From Hyparrhenia diplandra (taxonomy: Eukaryota; Streptophyta; Magnoliopsida; Poales; Poaceae): a stretch of 64,000 nt of DNA. Shown here piece after piece: positions 1 through 13,026 of the stretch. The stretch is from NCBI GenBank assembly GCA_015847255.1, contig JADLZK010009026.1:806001-870000 (forward strand), read 5' to 3'. The translations under genes were made by a program, and so were the position numbers. How positions within the stretch are numbered: the first letter of the stretch is position 1; the number at the start of each line of letters is the position of its first letter. The notes under the pieces are model-generated. The model did no database searches, was not told the DNA's origin, and saw only the letters and a program-made list of their open reading frames with translations.

Positions 1-1769
1 GTAGAGACAAAATTTCTAGACACCCCTGCACATGTGTGGGGTCTAGTTGATAATTCCCCAAAATTCATAATTAATTCATCAGGACTTCAAACGAGGCAAA
101 ACCATATATGTTTTTCGATCAGTAGCGGACGAGAGGAATGCAATGGTGAAGTCCATTATGGATTTTGAGAAACTTGACCAAATCGTCTTAGCCAACTCCG
201 TTAGAAGGCTAAACCAATTTCGGGGGCTAGGCCGTCGGTTTAGCCGAATTAAGACGATGTTGTCTAACTTCCAAAGCGTGTCCATGGCTTTCTTATCATT
301 TTCATGTTACCAAAGAATACCGTCGGACAATTTTGGGTGTCAACATATGCCCCCCTGTTTTGGTGAGAGATATACGAACCTGAAAACAAGAGAAAGAAAG
401 CCAAACAACACGAATGTCCATCATATCGGTTGTCCGGTGACTAAAGGGCTATACTACGTATCGGCCATTTTTGTTCTAAGGGCGATGCGGGCATCGGCCA
501 TTGTTTGGAGAGCACTAGGCTTCTTGCCAAACACTAGGGAAATATTTTTCCAAATACCTCCCGTTAATCGCCTTAGCTTGGCGTTCTCCACTTGGTCTTG
601 GTTGTCCCAAATTATAAGTAACATCGGTTTGTCGAACTAAATTAGATGGTTGAACCGAATTCTTACCCAAATCTGAAATGAACAAACTTTTATGCATCGG
701 CAAATGTTGCAAATGAAAATACTTACCATTTACTTCAAAGCGGATGCCCGTTGAGCAAGTAAGTTTGCCCCTTGCATTGATAAACAATGTTTATATAATG
801 ATATTGAACCGATTATTCGCTCGGTTTCAATGTTACTGAGCACCAATCCACGCTCATCATAGCTAATGTATTCATAATTGGATAGATCTCTACTCGGAGG
901 AGAGGCTACATTAAATCCTCGCTATACACCTAGCGTTGGCGTTTTTTCATGTCACTCATTTGAGAGTTTATTTGTTTTAAATGCAATTTGCTTAATAATT
1001 ATTTAATAGCTTTCTAATTAAAAGCAATATAGGTTTTACACCTCGGTGATTTCGAATAAAATGCCAATGTGATTAATTGCTAATCTTAATATGTTTCTAA
1101 ATTATAATTTGCTTAGATCAAACACGTTCCATATGATACCTTGTTTACCTCTCATGTGTACTCATTTTATTTTGCAAAAGTTAAAGTTATACTTGATTAA
1201 ATTTATATGACATGTTTATAAATAAAATATGACTAGAACCAACTCGATTTTGAATTCAAATTTGATGTGACTAATCCAAATTAATATTATTCACATGATT
1301 TTCAAATATTAAAAGTGAGCCAAAGTTTGGGCGGTTGGGGAAAGAAGGCCAAGGCGGTTTCCCTTTTTTTCTTTTTCTAATTTCTCTTTTCTTTTCGTTT
1401 TTATACAAACGATAAAACATTAAAACCTGATTTCAATAAAACTAATTATTTAAGAGTCTTATTCTCGAGTTTTAGAATTAAAACCCGAGCTCACTTAAAA
1501 TCATATAGTTTATTTATTTATTTATTTCTTTCTTTCTTCTTTAATTTATAAGCAAAGCAAAATTGACTTGATATTAAATAGAAATAAATTCATTTATCAC
1601 TCAACAAAAATAAATGCAAAGGCATGAATGCAACAAAATGTTTATAGCCTTAGATAATTTTTATTTTAAATGAAAAATATTAATTTCCCAATATTTTATG
1701 AGCACAAAAAATACATAATTAAATCATTTTGACTCTATTTTCAAAAAATCCAAAATTTTTGGGTGTTAC
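1..1769 (-). mobile_element. LTR remnant of a Ty3/gypsy-type element, cut by the window edge
   Basis: Read on the minus strand, the stretch begins at 1769 with TGTAACACCCAAAAATTTTG, a start common among grass gypsy LTRs, and runs AT-rich to the window edge. No second LTR, primer site or pol is visible, so it may be a solo or truncated LTR. The open frames at 143-640 and 515-787 match no protein I know and have no intron or promoter context. The call rests on the terminus and composition only. Confidence 0.5.
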
Positions 1770-2046
1770 ATGCCTGGACTCAATGGTGAAGCAATTCGAA
1801 ACTTTGTAGCAAGTGGATATCATCATGTGCGTATAATATCCACAAGAGAGGAGCATATGTACAATATCCTAGAGTCTAAATGTCTAATGAAGAAACGTGC
1901 ACGGGGAGCTTGTAGTTTTTGTTCCCTGAAATACATTAGAAATTTTGCATTTTGGCTTGATTTCAATGTGTACAATTTTAAAATAATGAGTGTCCTTCCA
2001 AGATTAGTGATAATCCCTTACAATGATTCTTGGATTAATTACAATA

Positions 2047-2050
<4 letters not shown>
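1770..2050. other. No gene recognised
   Basis: AT-rich spacer between the LTR-like terminus and the AT microsatellite. An open frame starts at 1770 but runs into the AT repeat, and it has no recognisable domain. Confidence 0.5.

Positions 2051-2131
<81 letters not shown>
2051..2131. repeat. (AT)n microsatellite, about 40 units
   Basis: An uninterrupted AT dinucleotide run that directly abuts the left inverted terminus of the next element. A TA run also lies just beyond the right end, so the pair may mark a preferred insertion target. Confidence 0.97.
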
Positions 2132-2135
<4 letters not shown>

Positions 2136-2140
2136 CATTC

Positions 2141-2189
2141 TATTGGGGCCCGGGGCTCCCAATAGTTACTGAGAAGCCCCAGCCAAACC
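2141..2189 (+). repeat. Left terminal inverted repeat of the GCATA element
   Basis: About 49 bp that matches the reverse complement of 7011-7059 at roughly 70 percent by eye. Shared blocks include AAGCCC and CAATA. Confidence 0.65.
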
Positions 2190-2589
2190 CCCTGGCCAGG
2201 CTTAGCAGACTCAACATACCCCTGAGGTGGTCACGCTTGTAGGTGGGGGACCGTCCCGACACAGCAGACCGACGCATAAAAACTCAATTCATACTGCTTA
2301 GGAACATTTCTGCTGTGAGGATGCATAAAAACCAGTGCTTGTGTGAATTAAAATTAATGAGCCAGCGCATAAAAACCACTGCACCAGCTGGCTATCCACG
2401 AGACACAAGCTGACAAGGCTGACACATGCATAGGGGCATGCATCTCATGTAATTTCTTTTGTTTTTACAATAATTCCTCAACACATCAACCGATTCAAAA
2501 ACGGTTTTCACCATTGAACTCGTGACATTTTTGTGCTCAATTCAAGATCCATTATGAATATTTTTTTTCAAAAAAATTTTAAAATTTAA

Positions 2590-4240
2590 AAATTTGTGCT
2601 ACCAGTCTGTGCATAGAATCTCGTGACGGAGTGCATAGTAAGATGTAGAGTTTTATACTACCATGTGCGCATAAAATCTTGTGAGCGAGTGCATAAAAAT
2701 ATGACATTCACTCTCGTCTCCTCTAAAATTTGAAATTTGAATCACGACACTTGACTCATAACACTTGATGGCTGATTGGATGCATAGAATCACTTGTGAA
2801 GATGCATAGAACAGTTAAGATGTAGAGTTTTATACTACCATCTGTGCATAGAATCTTGTGGCGAGTTCATAAATTATGATGCTCTCGTCTCCTCCAAAAT
2901 TTGAAATTTGAATCACGACATTGGACTCATAGCACTTGAAGGCTGATTGGATGCATATAATCACTTGTCAAGATGCATAGAATAGTTAAGGTGTAGAGTT
3001 TTATTCTACCATGTACGCATAGAATCTTATGAGTGAGTGCATAAAAATATGATATGTGCTCGTCTCCTCCAAAAATTTGAAATTTGAATCATGAAAGCTG
3101 ACTCACAGCACTTAAAGGTTGATTGGATTCGTAGAGTCACTTGCCAAGATGCATAGAACAATTTTGACACAAACATTGCATAGAATTTTAGTGATTGTAT
3201 GCATAATAGTTAATTTTGAATCATGAAAGTTGACTCGAGCACTTAAAGTTTTTAGCACCAATGTTTTATAGAGATTAGAATCCACTAGGCGTTGTGCGTA
3301 AGAGCACAAATTCACATGTTTAACTAAATATGGATATCATTGGTATTTAAAATCATGACACATGACAACAGATTTGAAACGGGTTTTAGCATTAGAGTTG
3401 CATAATAAATAATGGTTGGATAAATCTCAAGTTATAGAAACGAATAATCCATACTGGTCCTTGTCACAACATGCATATAAACTTAGTCTAAAAAAAATAG
3501 AGAAATCAAAAAAATATTGTTCATGAATAAAAAATAGTAGCGTGAAGTCATAAAATTCTATTACCACATAAATCTTACATACATCCAACTAAAAACTTTA
3601 CATGGACTATAGAAACTTGCCCGCACGAAGCATAGAACCTTTGTATACACATGAAAGCATAAAGTTCTTGATACATCCATCCCCGAACTCATCTCCATCT
3701 AATACCATCCATCTCATATAAATTAACATAGAGGAGCATACAAGCATCAAAAGCTAACGTCCTCCATCACGTTGTTGCTGTTGTCCATACCACCAGCCAC
3801 CACCGCTACCACCGCTTCGACAAGGTCATACGTCGACATGTCACTTGAAATTAAAAGAATTTGTGCATGAGGATAAACAGTTTTATGTTATCTTCTATGT
3901 ATATAAATCTTGTGAGCGAGTGCATAGCAACATGTTATGTGCTCTCATCTCCTCTAAAATTTAAAATTTGAATCACCACACTTGAATCATTACAAATGAA
4001 GGCCGATTGAATGTATAGAATCACTTATCAGTAAGCAAGTTTTATATTACCATCTGTGCTCTTATCTGCCTAGAATTTTATGAGCAAGTGCATAAAAATA
4101 TGATAGGCGCTCTAGTTTCCTCCAAAATTTGAAATTTGAATCATGACACTTGACTCATAACACTTGAAGGCTTATTGGATGCATAATATCACTTATCAAG
4201 ATACGTAGAACAATTTTGACATAAACATTGCGTAGAAATT
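2590..4240 (+). repeat. Diverged ~170-bp direct repeats rich in GCATAGAAT
   Basis: The recognisable core GGCTGATTGGATGCATAGAA recurs in variant form near 2771, 2941, 3116, 4002 and 4169, spaced about 167-175 bp within each cluster. Each unit also carries AAATTTGAAATTTGAATCA and a GCATAGAATCTTGTG-like block. Units between 3180 and 3880 are more decayed. Confidence 0.8.
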
Positions 4241-6552
4241 TAGTGATTAAACGCATAGCAGTTAATTTTGTTACCACGTAATAACCTCTCCACAATACAC
4301 TCCACTTGACACAAATCATGTTTTTGGCAATCACACTTTCGAATAAGATGATGTATAATTAGCATTGGGATAGTGCATACTATATGCGGACGAAGCTTAA
4401 AAACATTCGGCTGCTCATTTCTTACAAACGACCTATTCATACAAGGCATAAAAACTTATGCAAACAAGCATAAGAACCAAAAATCAAAGCAAGCTACCAC
4501 CCTAGAATTTGAATTCAATAGGTGTTGAAACCTATGCAACTAAACCCTATGCTTGCAGTCGCCATCCGAACCACATGCTAATGTAATAAGAAATCCTTAC
4601 AGTCACCATCGTCCGAGCATGTAGCTCTTCATTTCCTAAAATACAAACATACGACCAAGTTAGATAAAACACATTGTCATACAAATATCTCCTTTGAGAT
4701 GCATGAGGATCCAACATGAGTATTGCATAAAAAATAGTTTAACAAAGGCATATAAATTCAAGAAATACATGATGCATAGATACATTGGGCTACAACACCA
4801 CCAGCTAGACAAAAATATAAGACATGGCAGCATGAGCATGACTATTGAAGCTCCATAATTTTTATGCATATTAATCAAAGCAAATGGACTATTGGAGCTT
4901 GCAATCAAGATTGTTACATAATTTTAACATAGCACAATGGCAATACAACGACCATAATTAACTATGCATAAATATTACAGTTTTAATTTTCAAGTGCCTC
5001 TAACCCCAATCAAAAGCATGCAAAACTAGCCAATGAAGCAAAAATCATCAATCCTGTTTGTGATTATTGGAAACAAATCAAAAGCTTAAAATCTACAAGA
5101 ACAATGCATACAAACCAAATTAATATAGGAATATTGCATATAACCAAATCAAACCATCCCTCTGTGATTATTGGAGGGGAATCATGATGGTCAGAACACA
5201 AACAATGCTTAGAACACTGCATCAACGATTAGGCATAAAAAAGTATAGGGATAAGGGTGGTCGTGTGCCGCCGGTCGGGGAGGGATGACACCATGGTCCC
5301 GCGGCCACCGAGTGCAGGGAGCCGCGCCACCACAAGGCGTGGAAGCGGTAAGGTCATGCCATTGCTTGGTCATGGAGGAGCTGGACCTTGCCATCATGGG
5401 TCGGGGCCGCCACCGTCATCCTGTGAAATGCCGTGGGGTAGGGGGGCGCTGGAACAGAGACACCAACACCCCTAACATTATTTTTGACCAAAACACCCCT
5501 AACATTATTGATCTCTCAGTTTCATAATGCATAACGACATATGTGTGCTAGCATAAAGACTAATATTTTTCCTTTTGGAATTTGAAATTTGAATCCAACT
5601 ACATAAAAAATTCCTTGCACGTGAACTACCTTGCACAGAAATACTAGCACAGTGCATAGATTTAAATTATTTAGTGCATAGATCTAAATTAACATATTAT
5701 CTTAACATGTGTCGGCCCGCGAGATGGATATTAGCATAGTAAAAAAATCACACAGTGCATAGATCTAAATTACTGAGTACATAGATTTTTTTTTTTTTTT
5801 GAAATTTGAATCCATCTACGCAAAAAAATTTTTTTACAAATCAAAATTGGAGAAAAGATAGTTGCACAATGGCATAAAAATTATAGAATCACATGAAGCA
5901 TAAAAAGCATCCAGTCAGCTACAGCACCCCCAACACAAGGAGCATAGAAACTTGTTGTAAGTGGCATAAAAAAACTTCCTACACATTTCAGTAATTTATA
6001 TAATAAAATATTGAATATCATACAAACAATTTCTATGCATCTATTTTTTTTTTCAGTTTCTATGCTTTTTATATTATATGCATTCAAAAAATGAGAGACT
6101 TGTCTGCAAAAGGAGATGAATCAAATAGAGAAACAAAATCCATCCAATTATTTTTGTTCAGTTTGATAAATGGAGCATGTCATTTATAGAGCTTCACACA
6201 TGCAACTTCTAAAAAAATGTGTTCAAACATTTCAACAAACACCTGCTACGCACAATACAAAACAAAATACATGCAACTCATGTCTGCAAATAACTCATGA
6301 TTGATGGGTATAGTATGCTGTATGCCCACATGCATACGTATAGTATGTCATTTGCGTGCGTATATCATACAAAATACGAGTAACAAAATTCAGAAGGACC
6401 ACTGTCTCATTCTGCATTCCGCAGGGCATGCAAATTGGAGTGGCTTAACCATGTCTGCAATCAAATTAGATCGGACGAAATGAATCGATCCAGCAGATGC
6501 GTACCTAGATTCTGCGTCCATAGGCTGAAGTCTTGCTGGGTGGAGCCAGTGC

Positions 6553-6687
6553 ACGCAGGCTGAACTCAAGGTGGAGATGCAGGCGACCCGACAGAACGAC
6601 GAGCTGCAAACTGAACTGGAGAAGAGTAGCTCCGCTCGGATCCTGACGAACGAGGCTGCTGGGCGGCCGGGCTGCACGGCCCACTAG
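6553..6687 (+). pseudogene. Captured coiled-coil exon fragment
   Basis: A GC-rich island near the right end contains an open 44-codon frame that ends at TAG 6685-6687. It reads TQAELKVEMQATRQNDELQT and continues ELEKS, a charged heptad-like stretch typical of coiled coils. Upstream the frame is closed, and a CAG at 6556-6558 could be a splice acceptor. Coiled coils like this occur at the C-terminus of some plant transposon proteins and in many host proteins, so the origin is unresolved. The AT-rich surroundings and abrupt GC change suggest capture. Confidence 0.4.
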
Positions 6688-7010
6688 CGCCGCTCCTCAA
6701 AGAGGAATCACGACATCTGAGCAATGAGCACCGGCTTAGCACAGCTACCGATTCACCTGTACAGGTTCATGGCGGCGCGCTCGCTCCAAGGGCGGCGGGG
6801 GAGGGCAGCGACAGGGGGGAGGTGGGGAGGGCGCCGCCCGGAGGTCGCGCGCCGAGGGGAGGTGGGGAGGGCGGCGGTTCGAGTGGGAACAGGGGATGCA
6901 CCGGGTGGGTGAGGTGGGGGTGGTGGGTGGGGGGTTTCTTCATATAAAGGGCCCGAGAAGGTGGGCTATTGGGCTTGTGGGTAGCTGGTTGGGTGGAACC
7001 AAATGAGGTT

Positions 7011-7059
7011 GGTTTGGGTTAGGGCTTCCAATTATTATTGAAAGCCGGGGCTCCTAATA
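7011..7059 (-). repeat. Right terminal inverted repeat of the GCATA element
   Basis: Reverse complement pairs with 2141-2189; outer end TATTAGGAGCCCCGG. A TG run follows at once. Confidence 0.65.
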
Positions 7060-7066
7060 TAATATA

Positions 7067-7111
<45 letters not shown>
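7067..7111. repeat. (TG)n(TA)n microsatellite
   Basis: A compound dinucleotide run immediately right of the element terminus, matching the AT run on the left flank. Confidence 0.95.
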
Positions 7112-7348
7112 CAAAAGTAATGCAATGGAGGAAATGATAGATATACCTCCGAGTAGAGAAGATGGCTAATCATCAATATGATCAATCAAACACAATATGA
7201 AGCAATATACAAAGTGAAGTGGCCAATCATCGGGAGACAAGATGACACAATGATTTTTCTCCCAAAGTTCACTTGTGCACTAACAAGCTAGTCCCCGTTG
7301 TGTCGACCAACACCTTGATGCTTCTAGGTGGTGTTTCATGCCGCGCCC
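7112..7348. repeat. Left piece of an older repeat split by element A
   Basis: Unique in the window, but it resumes at 26883 after the nested element: the CGCCC just before 7349 is repeated at 26883-26887. The text around GTTGTGTCGACCAACACCTT resembles a dispersed grass repeat, family unassigned. Confidence 0.55.
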
Positions 7349-7681
7349 TGTTGACACCTCTTAAGCTATATAATTATAACTTAACTAAACATGAAATAAG
7401 GATATAAAATGAATATTCACATAGAATAGGGGCTTTACTGACATAGTTTCACGAGTTTTGGTGATTTGTATCTTTTCAGGGACTTAACAGGTAAAAGCAG
7501 GTAAAAGCCCAAAGTTTGCACCCCATACGATAAGGAGATCTGTCCGAGATGAATTTCAATCCAAAAACCGAAGCAAAACATTCTAGAAGACACCAAAAAA
7601 CACGGAAGAAAGGAGAAGTCGAGGGGCACAGAGTCCCGGGCGATCGCCGAGAATGGCCCCTGGCGTCGCCGGCCTGGTCCC
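7349..7681 (+). repeat. 5' LTR of element A, first segment
   Basis: Starts TGTTGACACCTCTTAAGC and matches the 3' LTR start at 23477. It breaks at GTCCC, the target duplication of element B, and resumes at 15236. Confidence 0.92.
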
Positions 7682-7684
7682 CTC

Positions 7685-9203
7685 GTTGATGCTCACTAAC
7701 TCATATTTTTATGCATCAACACTTCATGGAAAAGAATTAAAATATAATTAGATAACCTTATTAGGGGTTTCTACTAATGATTTCCATGAGTTTTGGTAAA
7801 GTTGTGATTTGCGGGGACTTAACAGAAAAATAACAGAAATGACGTGGCATACGCCCGACGAAGCATAACGCAATCCAACTCGAGACAAGTCCGAAGGCTC
7901 AGAATACACCCGACGTCAAAGAGTCCCAAAACCCGAAAATACATCATCTAGAAGACTCGAGAAGACACGACGCATCGCGGGACCCGAGTGGGCCCCACTG
8001 CGGGCCGATCGCCCAACTATTAGGCCGATCGGCCTGCCCCGGCCGCCAATCAATCTCCGCTTGGGAAGCTTCCTCAACCGCCTCCAAGATGCAATATAAT
8101 CCGTATGATTATGGTCGGTTTGATCCGAGGGGCGACGGTAGAAGTGCGGGATGATTCAAGGATTAATACCACACGCTGTTGAAGTTGAAGAGACAGAGGA
8201 AGACCCATATATAAAAGCGACTCAAGACCCCTCAAGTCAATTGAATCCAAGTTGATCTAAAGCTTCACGTTTAATAAGAAGTAGATCAAGGAAGAGCCAA
8301 GACGGGGAGAAGAAGAGGAGACACCACGAGATAGGATAGCTAATTCATAGCTCTAATCTAGAGCCTAGTTTAGATAGAAAGTCAGGGTTTAAAGAAGAGA
8401 GAGTGTATGCTCCGGTTACGGATCGATAAGTTACACTATGGTTCAATATAATTATTGTTCTCATACACCTTCGTGCTATTTCATTATTATGTATGCAATT
8501 AATTTACTTACACTTTATTCTAGTCATAGCATATTTGATATAGTCATTATTCATGGTAATTGAAGTACTTATTCGTAGAGCTCCTAGTATATTATGCGCA
8601 TATGCTAGGTAGTAGAGAGTATGTAAGCATGGTGCTTAGATATAATTTACTTGCGGATTCACCTTATATGCCGGGTCGTGTGGTAGATCGTAGTGGTGGT
8701 TTGACACTATTGAGTCCTTTGCAATCCTCCCCGTGTATAAGACTAGTCGATAATGGTTCTTGGGATTATCTTGTTTCGTTCTTGATTTTCTTAAGTAATC
8801 TTCGGGGTACACATTTTTATTTATGGTTTTGATTTATATATGATCTTATGCTATGCCTGTTTATTTCCACTTCGTAAATTCTTTGTATACTACATAAGAA
8901 CTGTCCCATTTGTCCTAAATCCAATCCTAATCTAACTAGGAATTAATCTTATCCTATTGTTCACCACGTGCACCTCTACTGTCTTATATACCTTATCATT
9001 ATTATCTTTTATTGGCTCACCCTGTTTAAGTAAATGCTAAACCACCGAATCTCATTAGTCTTCTATCACTGTCCTTAATCAAATGAATTGCTTATCATAT
9101 CTTCCTCGTGGATTCGATATTTAAAACCCTTCCCGGGTGAAATGCTCACTGGACATCCGTGCGCTTGCGGATCTATCTCTCTGTAAGCTAACAAATACCA
9201 ACA
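7685..9203 (+). repeat. 5' LTR of element B
   Basis: Pairs with 13715-15235 over its whole length. Differences are mostly 1-5 base indels in G/C-rich spots. Ends AAATACCAACA. Confidence 0.92.
8208..8216 (+). promoter_or_regulatory. TATA box of element B 5' LTR
   Basis: TATATAAAA inside the LTR; the 3' LTR copy has TATATAA at 14244. Position within the LTR fits the U3/R boundary, but no start site is known. Confidence 0.6.
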
Positions 9204-9226
9204 AGCATTTTCGGGCGTTTCTTGGG
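9204..9226 (+). other. Primer-binding-site region of element B
   Basis: Directly follows the 5' LTR. AGCATTTTCGGGCGTTTCTT looks like a decayed version of element A's AGCATTTCGGCGCCGTTCTC at the same position. Confidence 0.5.
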
Positions 9227-12200
9227 GAAGATTTTGATAGCTTTTCTTTTTGATTATTGATAGATGAATACTAAGTGTGGATTTGCTACTTAGCACCTCT
9301 GCTTAAACAGAATTACCCGTGTATTGTCTATTAGTCTATCTTATGCAGGGTAATTGATTAATATTTTCGAAGCGACCGACGGTAGGAGAATCCAGTGTAC
9401 CTGAACTTCATAAACCATTAACATTGGAACTCTGCCCAGGTCGTCGTCACAAGAATTCAAGTGACGAATAAAGAAGCTGCACAACTCACAAATTCTATTT
9501 TGTGAGTAAAGGTAAGTATGATCGAATGTGAGAAGGTTTTTAAACTTTTAAAATCATATTAGTCTCATCATGATCATATCCCTTCATCTCTATAAAACCT
9601 TTATCTTTGCCTTTGTTTACTATAGTATGCTTAAGTTTTGAAATATCTTCATACACCTTAGACATGATGCTTAATTTATTTTCATGGCTCAAGTTAAACA
9701 TGGTGTTTAGTTTGATTTACGAAACCACTTAAGGTGTGTCGATTTTATTTCTAAAGGCTTTTAAATTAAACATGGTGTTTAGATTAAATTGCCTTCTTAA
9801 ATTGAGTTGGACATTATGTCTAGGTTGATTTTTGGACTGATAGTATACTTTAGTAGATTCTGGTTATCTTTGTGAGACTAACCCCCTGAGAAAAAATTAT
9901 CAAATCAATTTGGGAAAAGAGATTAGCTTACGCAAGATATGTAATGAACTCCAACAACTGCACAAAAGAAGACTCAACTCACTCCTTACGAAAGGACGAA
10001 CTGTAAGTGCCTAAAATACTCAATTTGTCTTTTGTCGCAAGTAACCTTTGCCTTAGCCACGCTTTGAGTGCAACCGCTTCATAATAATAAATAATAAAAA
10101 TAAAAACAAATTTATATAATCGTGCTAAGTTTTTAAAAAGAACCATCATTATGTTAGCACAAATAAATTATATGGACAATAACCCTATTTTCAATATCAT
10201 TGCTATCCTTCGGGTATATGTCCACTAATCATTTGCGAGGAAAGAATCTGTGGTGGCCATGTTCATGGACCTACCTCACTACCACTTCCACTACAAAGCG
10301 AGAAGCGGGATCAACGTCAACCTACATCATCTTATCAAAGACTTGCTTGCTCTCATCACCTACAACAAGAAATACACCGGTAGGAACGCACTCCAATCAA
10401 TGACGGGCAAGTACAAAGAGAAGTCACAATAATGCCACGAGACCATGGAGGACAAGGATGTCACCAATGAGGTTTCTCCCTCGATCATCAAGGCGACCGG
10501 TGTGCTACACATCATCAAGAAGAACACTCCACACCACGTCGTTAGAGGACAAAGCTAATCAAGGAGGGACTCCAAGTTTACATCTCAAATGAGCATCCTT
10601 TTGTCAACCGAAGTAAAAGAAGATGAAGAAGAATTGACAAAGTAAGATCAATTGGTCATCGGCATCCTCATCCCTCGGGCGATTAAAAAGAAGAAAAGAA
10701 AATGGATTGGTACAAGGGAGAGGACGAACACAACAAGATTCCATCAAAAGACCGAGCAGTCACAACACACTCAAGGAGATGATGAGCAGTCAACCACGAC
10801 TTTAAGCGCCGAGTGACACGAGTTTGAGCTTGGGGAGGAAGACCAATTCCACTAAAAGATGATCCGACAAGGCTCTCCCTCGGACTCCCGCCGTTCCGCC
10901 ACAGAAAAATGAAGAGAGGACAAGACACTCAACTACCATACATACCATGAGAGAACCATCATGAGGTGTTACGATCTTTGCCATGATTCTACAATAAAGG
11001 TAACATCTTGAGGGTAAGTGTCCTAATCGATAAAGCTTTACTCTAATCATGGCATGCTTACTAAGGAGTTAAATATGTTAGCTCACAACCTTACTTGGAT
11101 TAATCTGAATAGCTCAACATGTTAGCTCTTGGTTGTTCTTACCCTTGTCTCTCTAGTTTTATTTTTCTCTACACTTTTAGTTTGCTATGTTATAAAAGCC
11201 ACATTCATACCCGGTCGTCGATCTTTTCACCTTTGTCACAAATAAATGAAACACATTATGCTACCATGGTTATATATGCTCGAGGTTAGAGTAGGATGAA
11301 TACAATTTTGGTTTTGTTGGTGTTTTCCCACCAGCAGAGCCCATGCACTTGATCTCTACCTTGACTTTGTGAGCAGGACACACTTTGCGCCCGGTTAATA
11401 TCCACGCCTACAACATGCACAATAAGCAAGGAACATGGGTGATACCATCCTCGGGATCACAATCCCAAGAGATGCAACTTCAAGATCGGACAAGCAAGCC
11501 TAAAAAGAACAAGGCGGAGAAATTACAAGTGGGATACGGAGTTGATGGACAAAGGAGACATAAAGAAGATTCAAGAAAAGTCCACCCGGCTCCCACCAAC
11601 CAAGTGCGCCGAACCGGCCACTCCAAAAGGTCTCCACCAGAAGAAACAAGCTTGGAGGAAGAAAGAAGAACACGCCTACCAAGGGAGACAACAAGAGTAC
11701 ACCTTCGGAAGACCTACCACCACCAGCGTCACATGGACCGATCAAACACCGTCGGCTACCTCATCTACGCTACTCATCGAGATCATTGAAGGCACCGCAC
11801 CGGACCACGACATCGGCGAGATTCCATAGATGACAAACACGCCACGAGAGAGTAAGTACTCGAAATTCTCGTAGAGATAACTTCGGTATTTATCGCATAT
11901 TTAATTTTCTGCATAGCATATTTCAATTAGCATGTTTCCTTTAAGCATATTTACTTTTCTAAAAACCTGCATTAGAAAATCATAAAATTATGTTTCTTTG
12001 CATTTGCATCATTTCCTTAAAAGCCCCATGCAAGCACCCCTTGCTGTGGTGGCATAAAAATAAAAATACAAAAATATTGCACTCATATGTTTTCACATTA
12101 GCATCTCTATTGCATAGAAAAATTCTCAAAAAAAAAAAATGTGGGCACATGAAGGTCCACACGTTTTTCTAAAAATCAAAAAAGAAGTGAGCACATGAAG

Positions 12201-12979
12201 GCTCACAACATAATCCTAGAATTTGTTCCTTCGGGTATGTGCGAAATTAATATTTGCAGGGAGAACATTTAAGGAAAACCCGGAGATGAACAAGTTCCAA
12301 GGACGAATAAAAAGACTACTTCAAGATCCAGCTTGGGGGAGAGCACCCTCAGTTATCACGATAAGTATTATTATCCTATCTATTTTAAATATTAGCTAGT
12401 TAGTATATTTTGCTTAGAGTTAATGAGTCCTAAATAAAAATATTAGTTTTAAGAGTCCAATAAATATTAGAAGTTCGCGAGTTAGCTCTCTTTTCTTTAA
12501 TTATGACCTTGATGACATATGCTTGGAAATGATGAATAGTTGCTCCGCCTTAATTCCTCTTAAAAGTACTTACACTTTAGACTTAGATTCTCCCAAAGCT
12601 TTAAATGCTTAATTTGCTCTAAACCCAACACTGTGGGAAGCACATGCTTAATCTAAGTCTTAGCATTGAAAGATAATAGTGCATGAAAAGTTGAGCTACT
12701 GTTTATCATATTCTTAGAGATACTTGATCCCCTGGTTTTTATCTTTAAAAATTATAAAATATTACATGATGAGTTCCTTAGATATGACCCTTGAGAGTTT
12801 GTCACTCGCATCAAAACATCCCACTCCACCAAATACATTTTGCTTCTAATCGAGAAATACGCCTCCCCATATTCCATCAAGCCGCTAGCCATAATTATAA
12901 AAATAATAATAATAAATTCTAGCAATTTTGGATATGTCTCTCTCAATGTTTTTATACCAATTAGATTCTGGGCTACATT

Positions 12980-13026
<47 letters not shown>

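Larger units (their letters stand above)
2132..7066. mobile_element. Terminal-inverted-repeat element with GCATA-rich interior, inserted in TA repeat
   Basis: About 4.9 kb with imperfect inverted termini at 2141-2189 and 7011-7059. It lies between an AT run on the left and TG/TA runs on the right. The interior is AT-rich and carries GCATA followed by AAA or GAA dozens of times, plus diverged ~170-bp repeats. GC-rich islands occur at 5250-5470 and 6500-6960. No transposase was found, so it is presumably non-autonomous. Superfamily is uncertain: insertion into TA repeats recalls rice Micron elements, but those are much shorter. Confidence 0.6.

Noticed and set aside
143..640. 165-codon frame as a gene
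   Set aside because: Unrecognised peptide inside an LTR-like repeat, with no promoter, intron or domain.
2132..6300. Regularly repeated GCATA motifs considered as a CRISPR-like array
   Set aside because: Spacing is irregular, the motif is very short, and the setting is a plant transposon with inverted termini.
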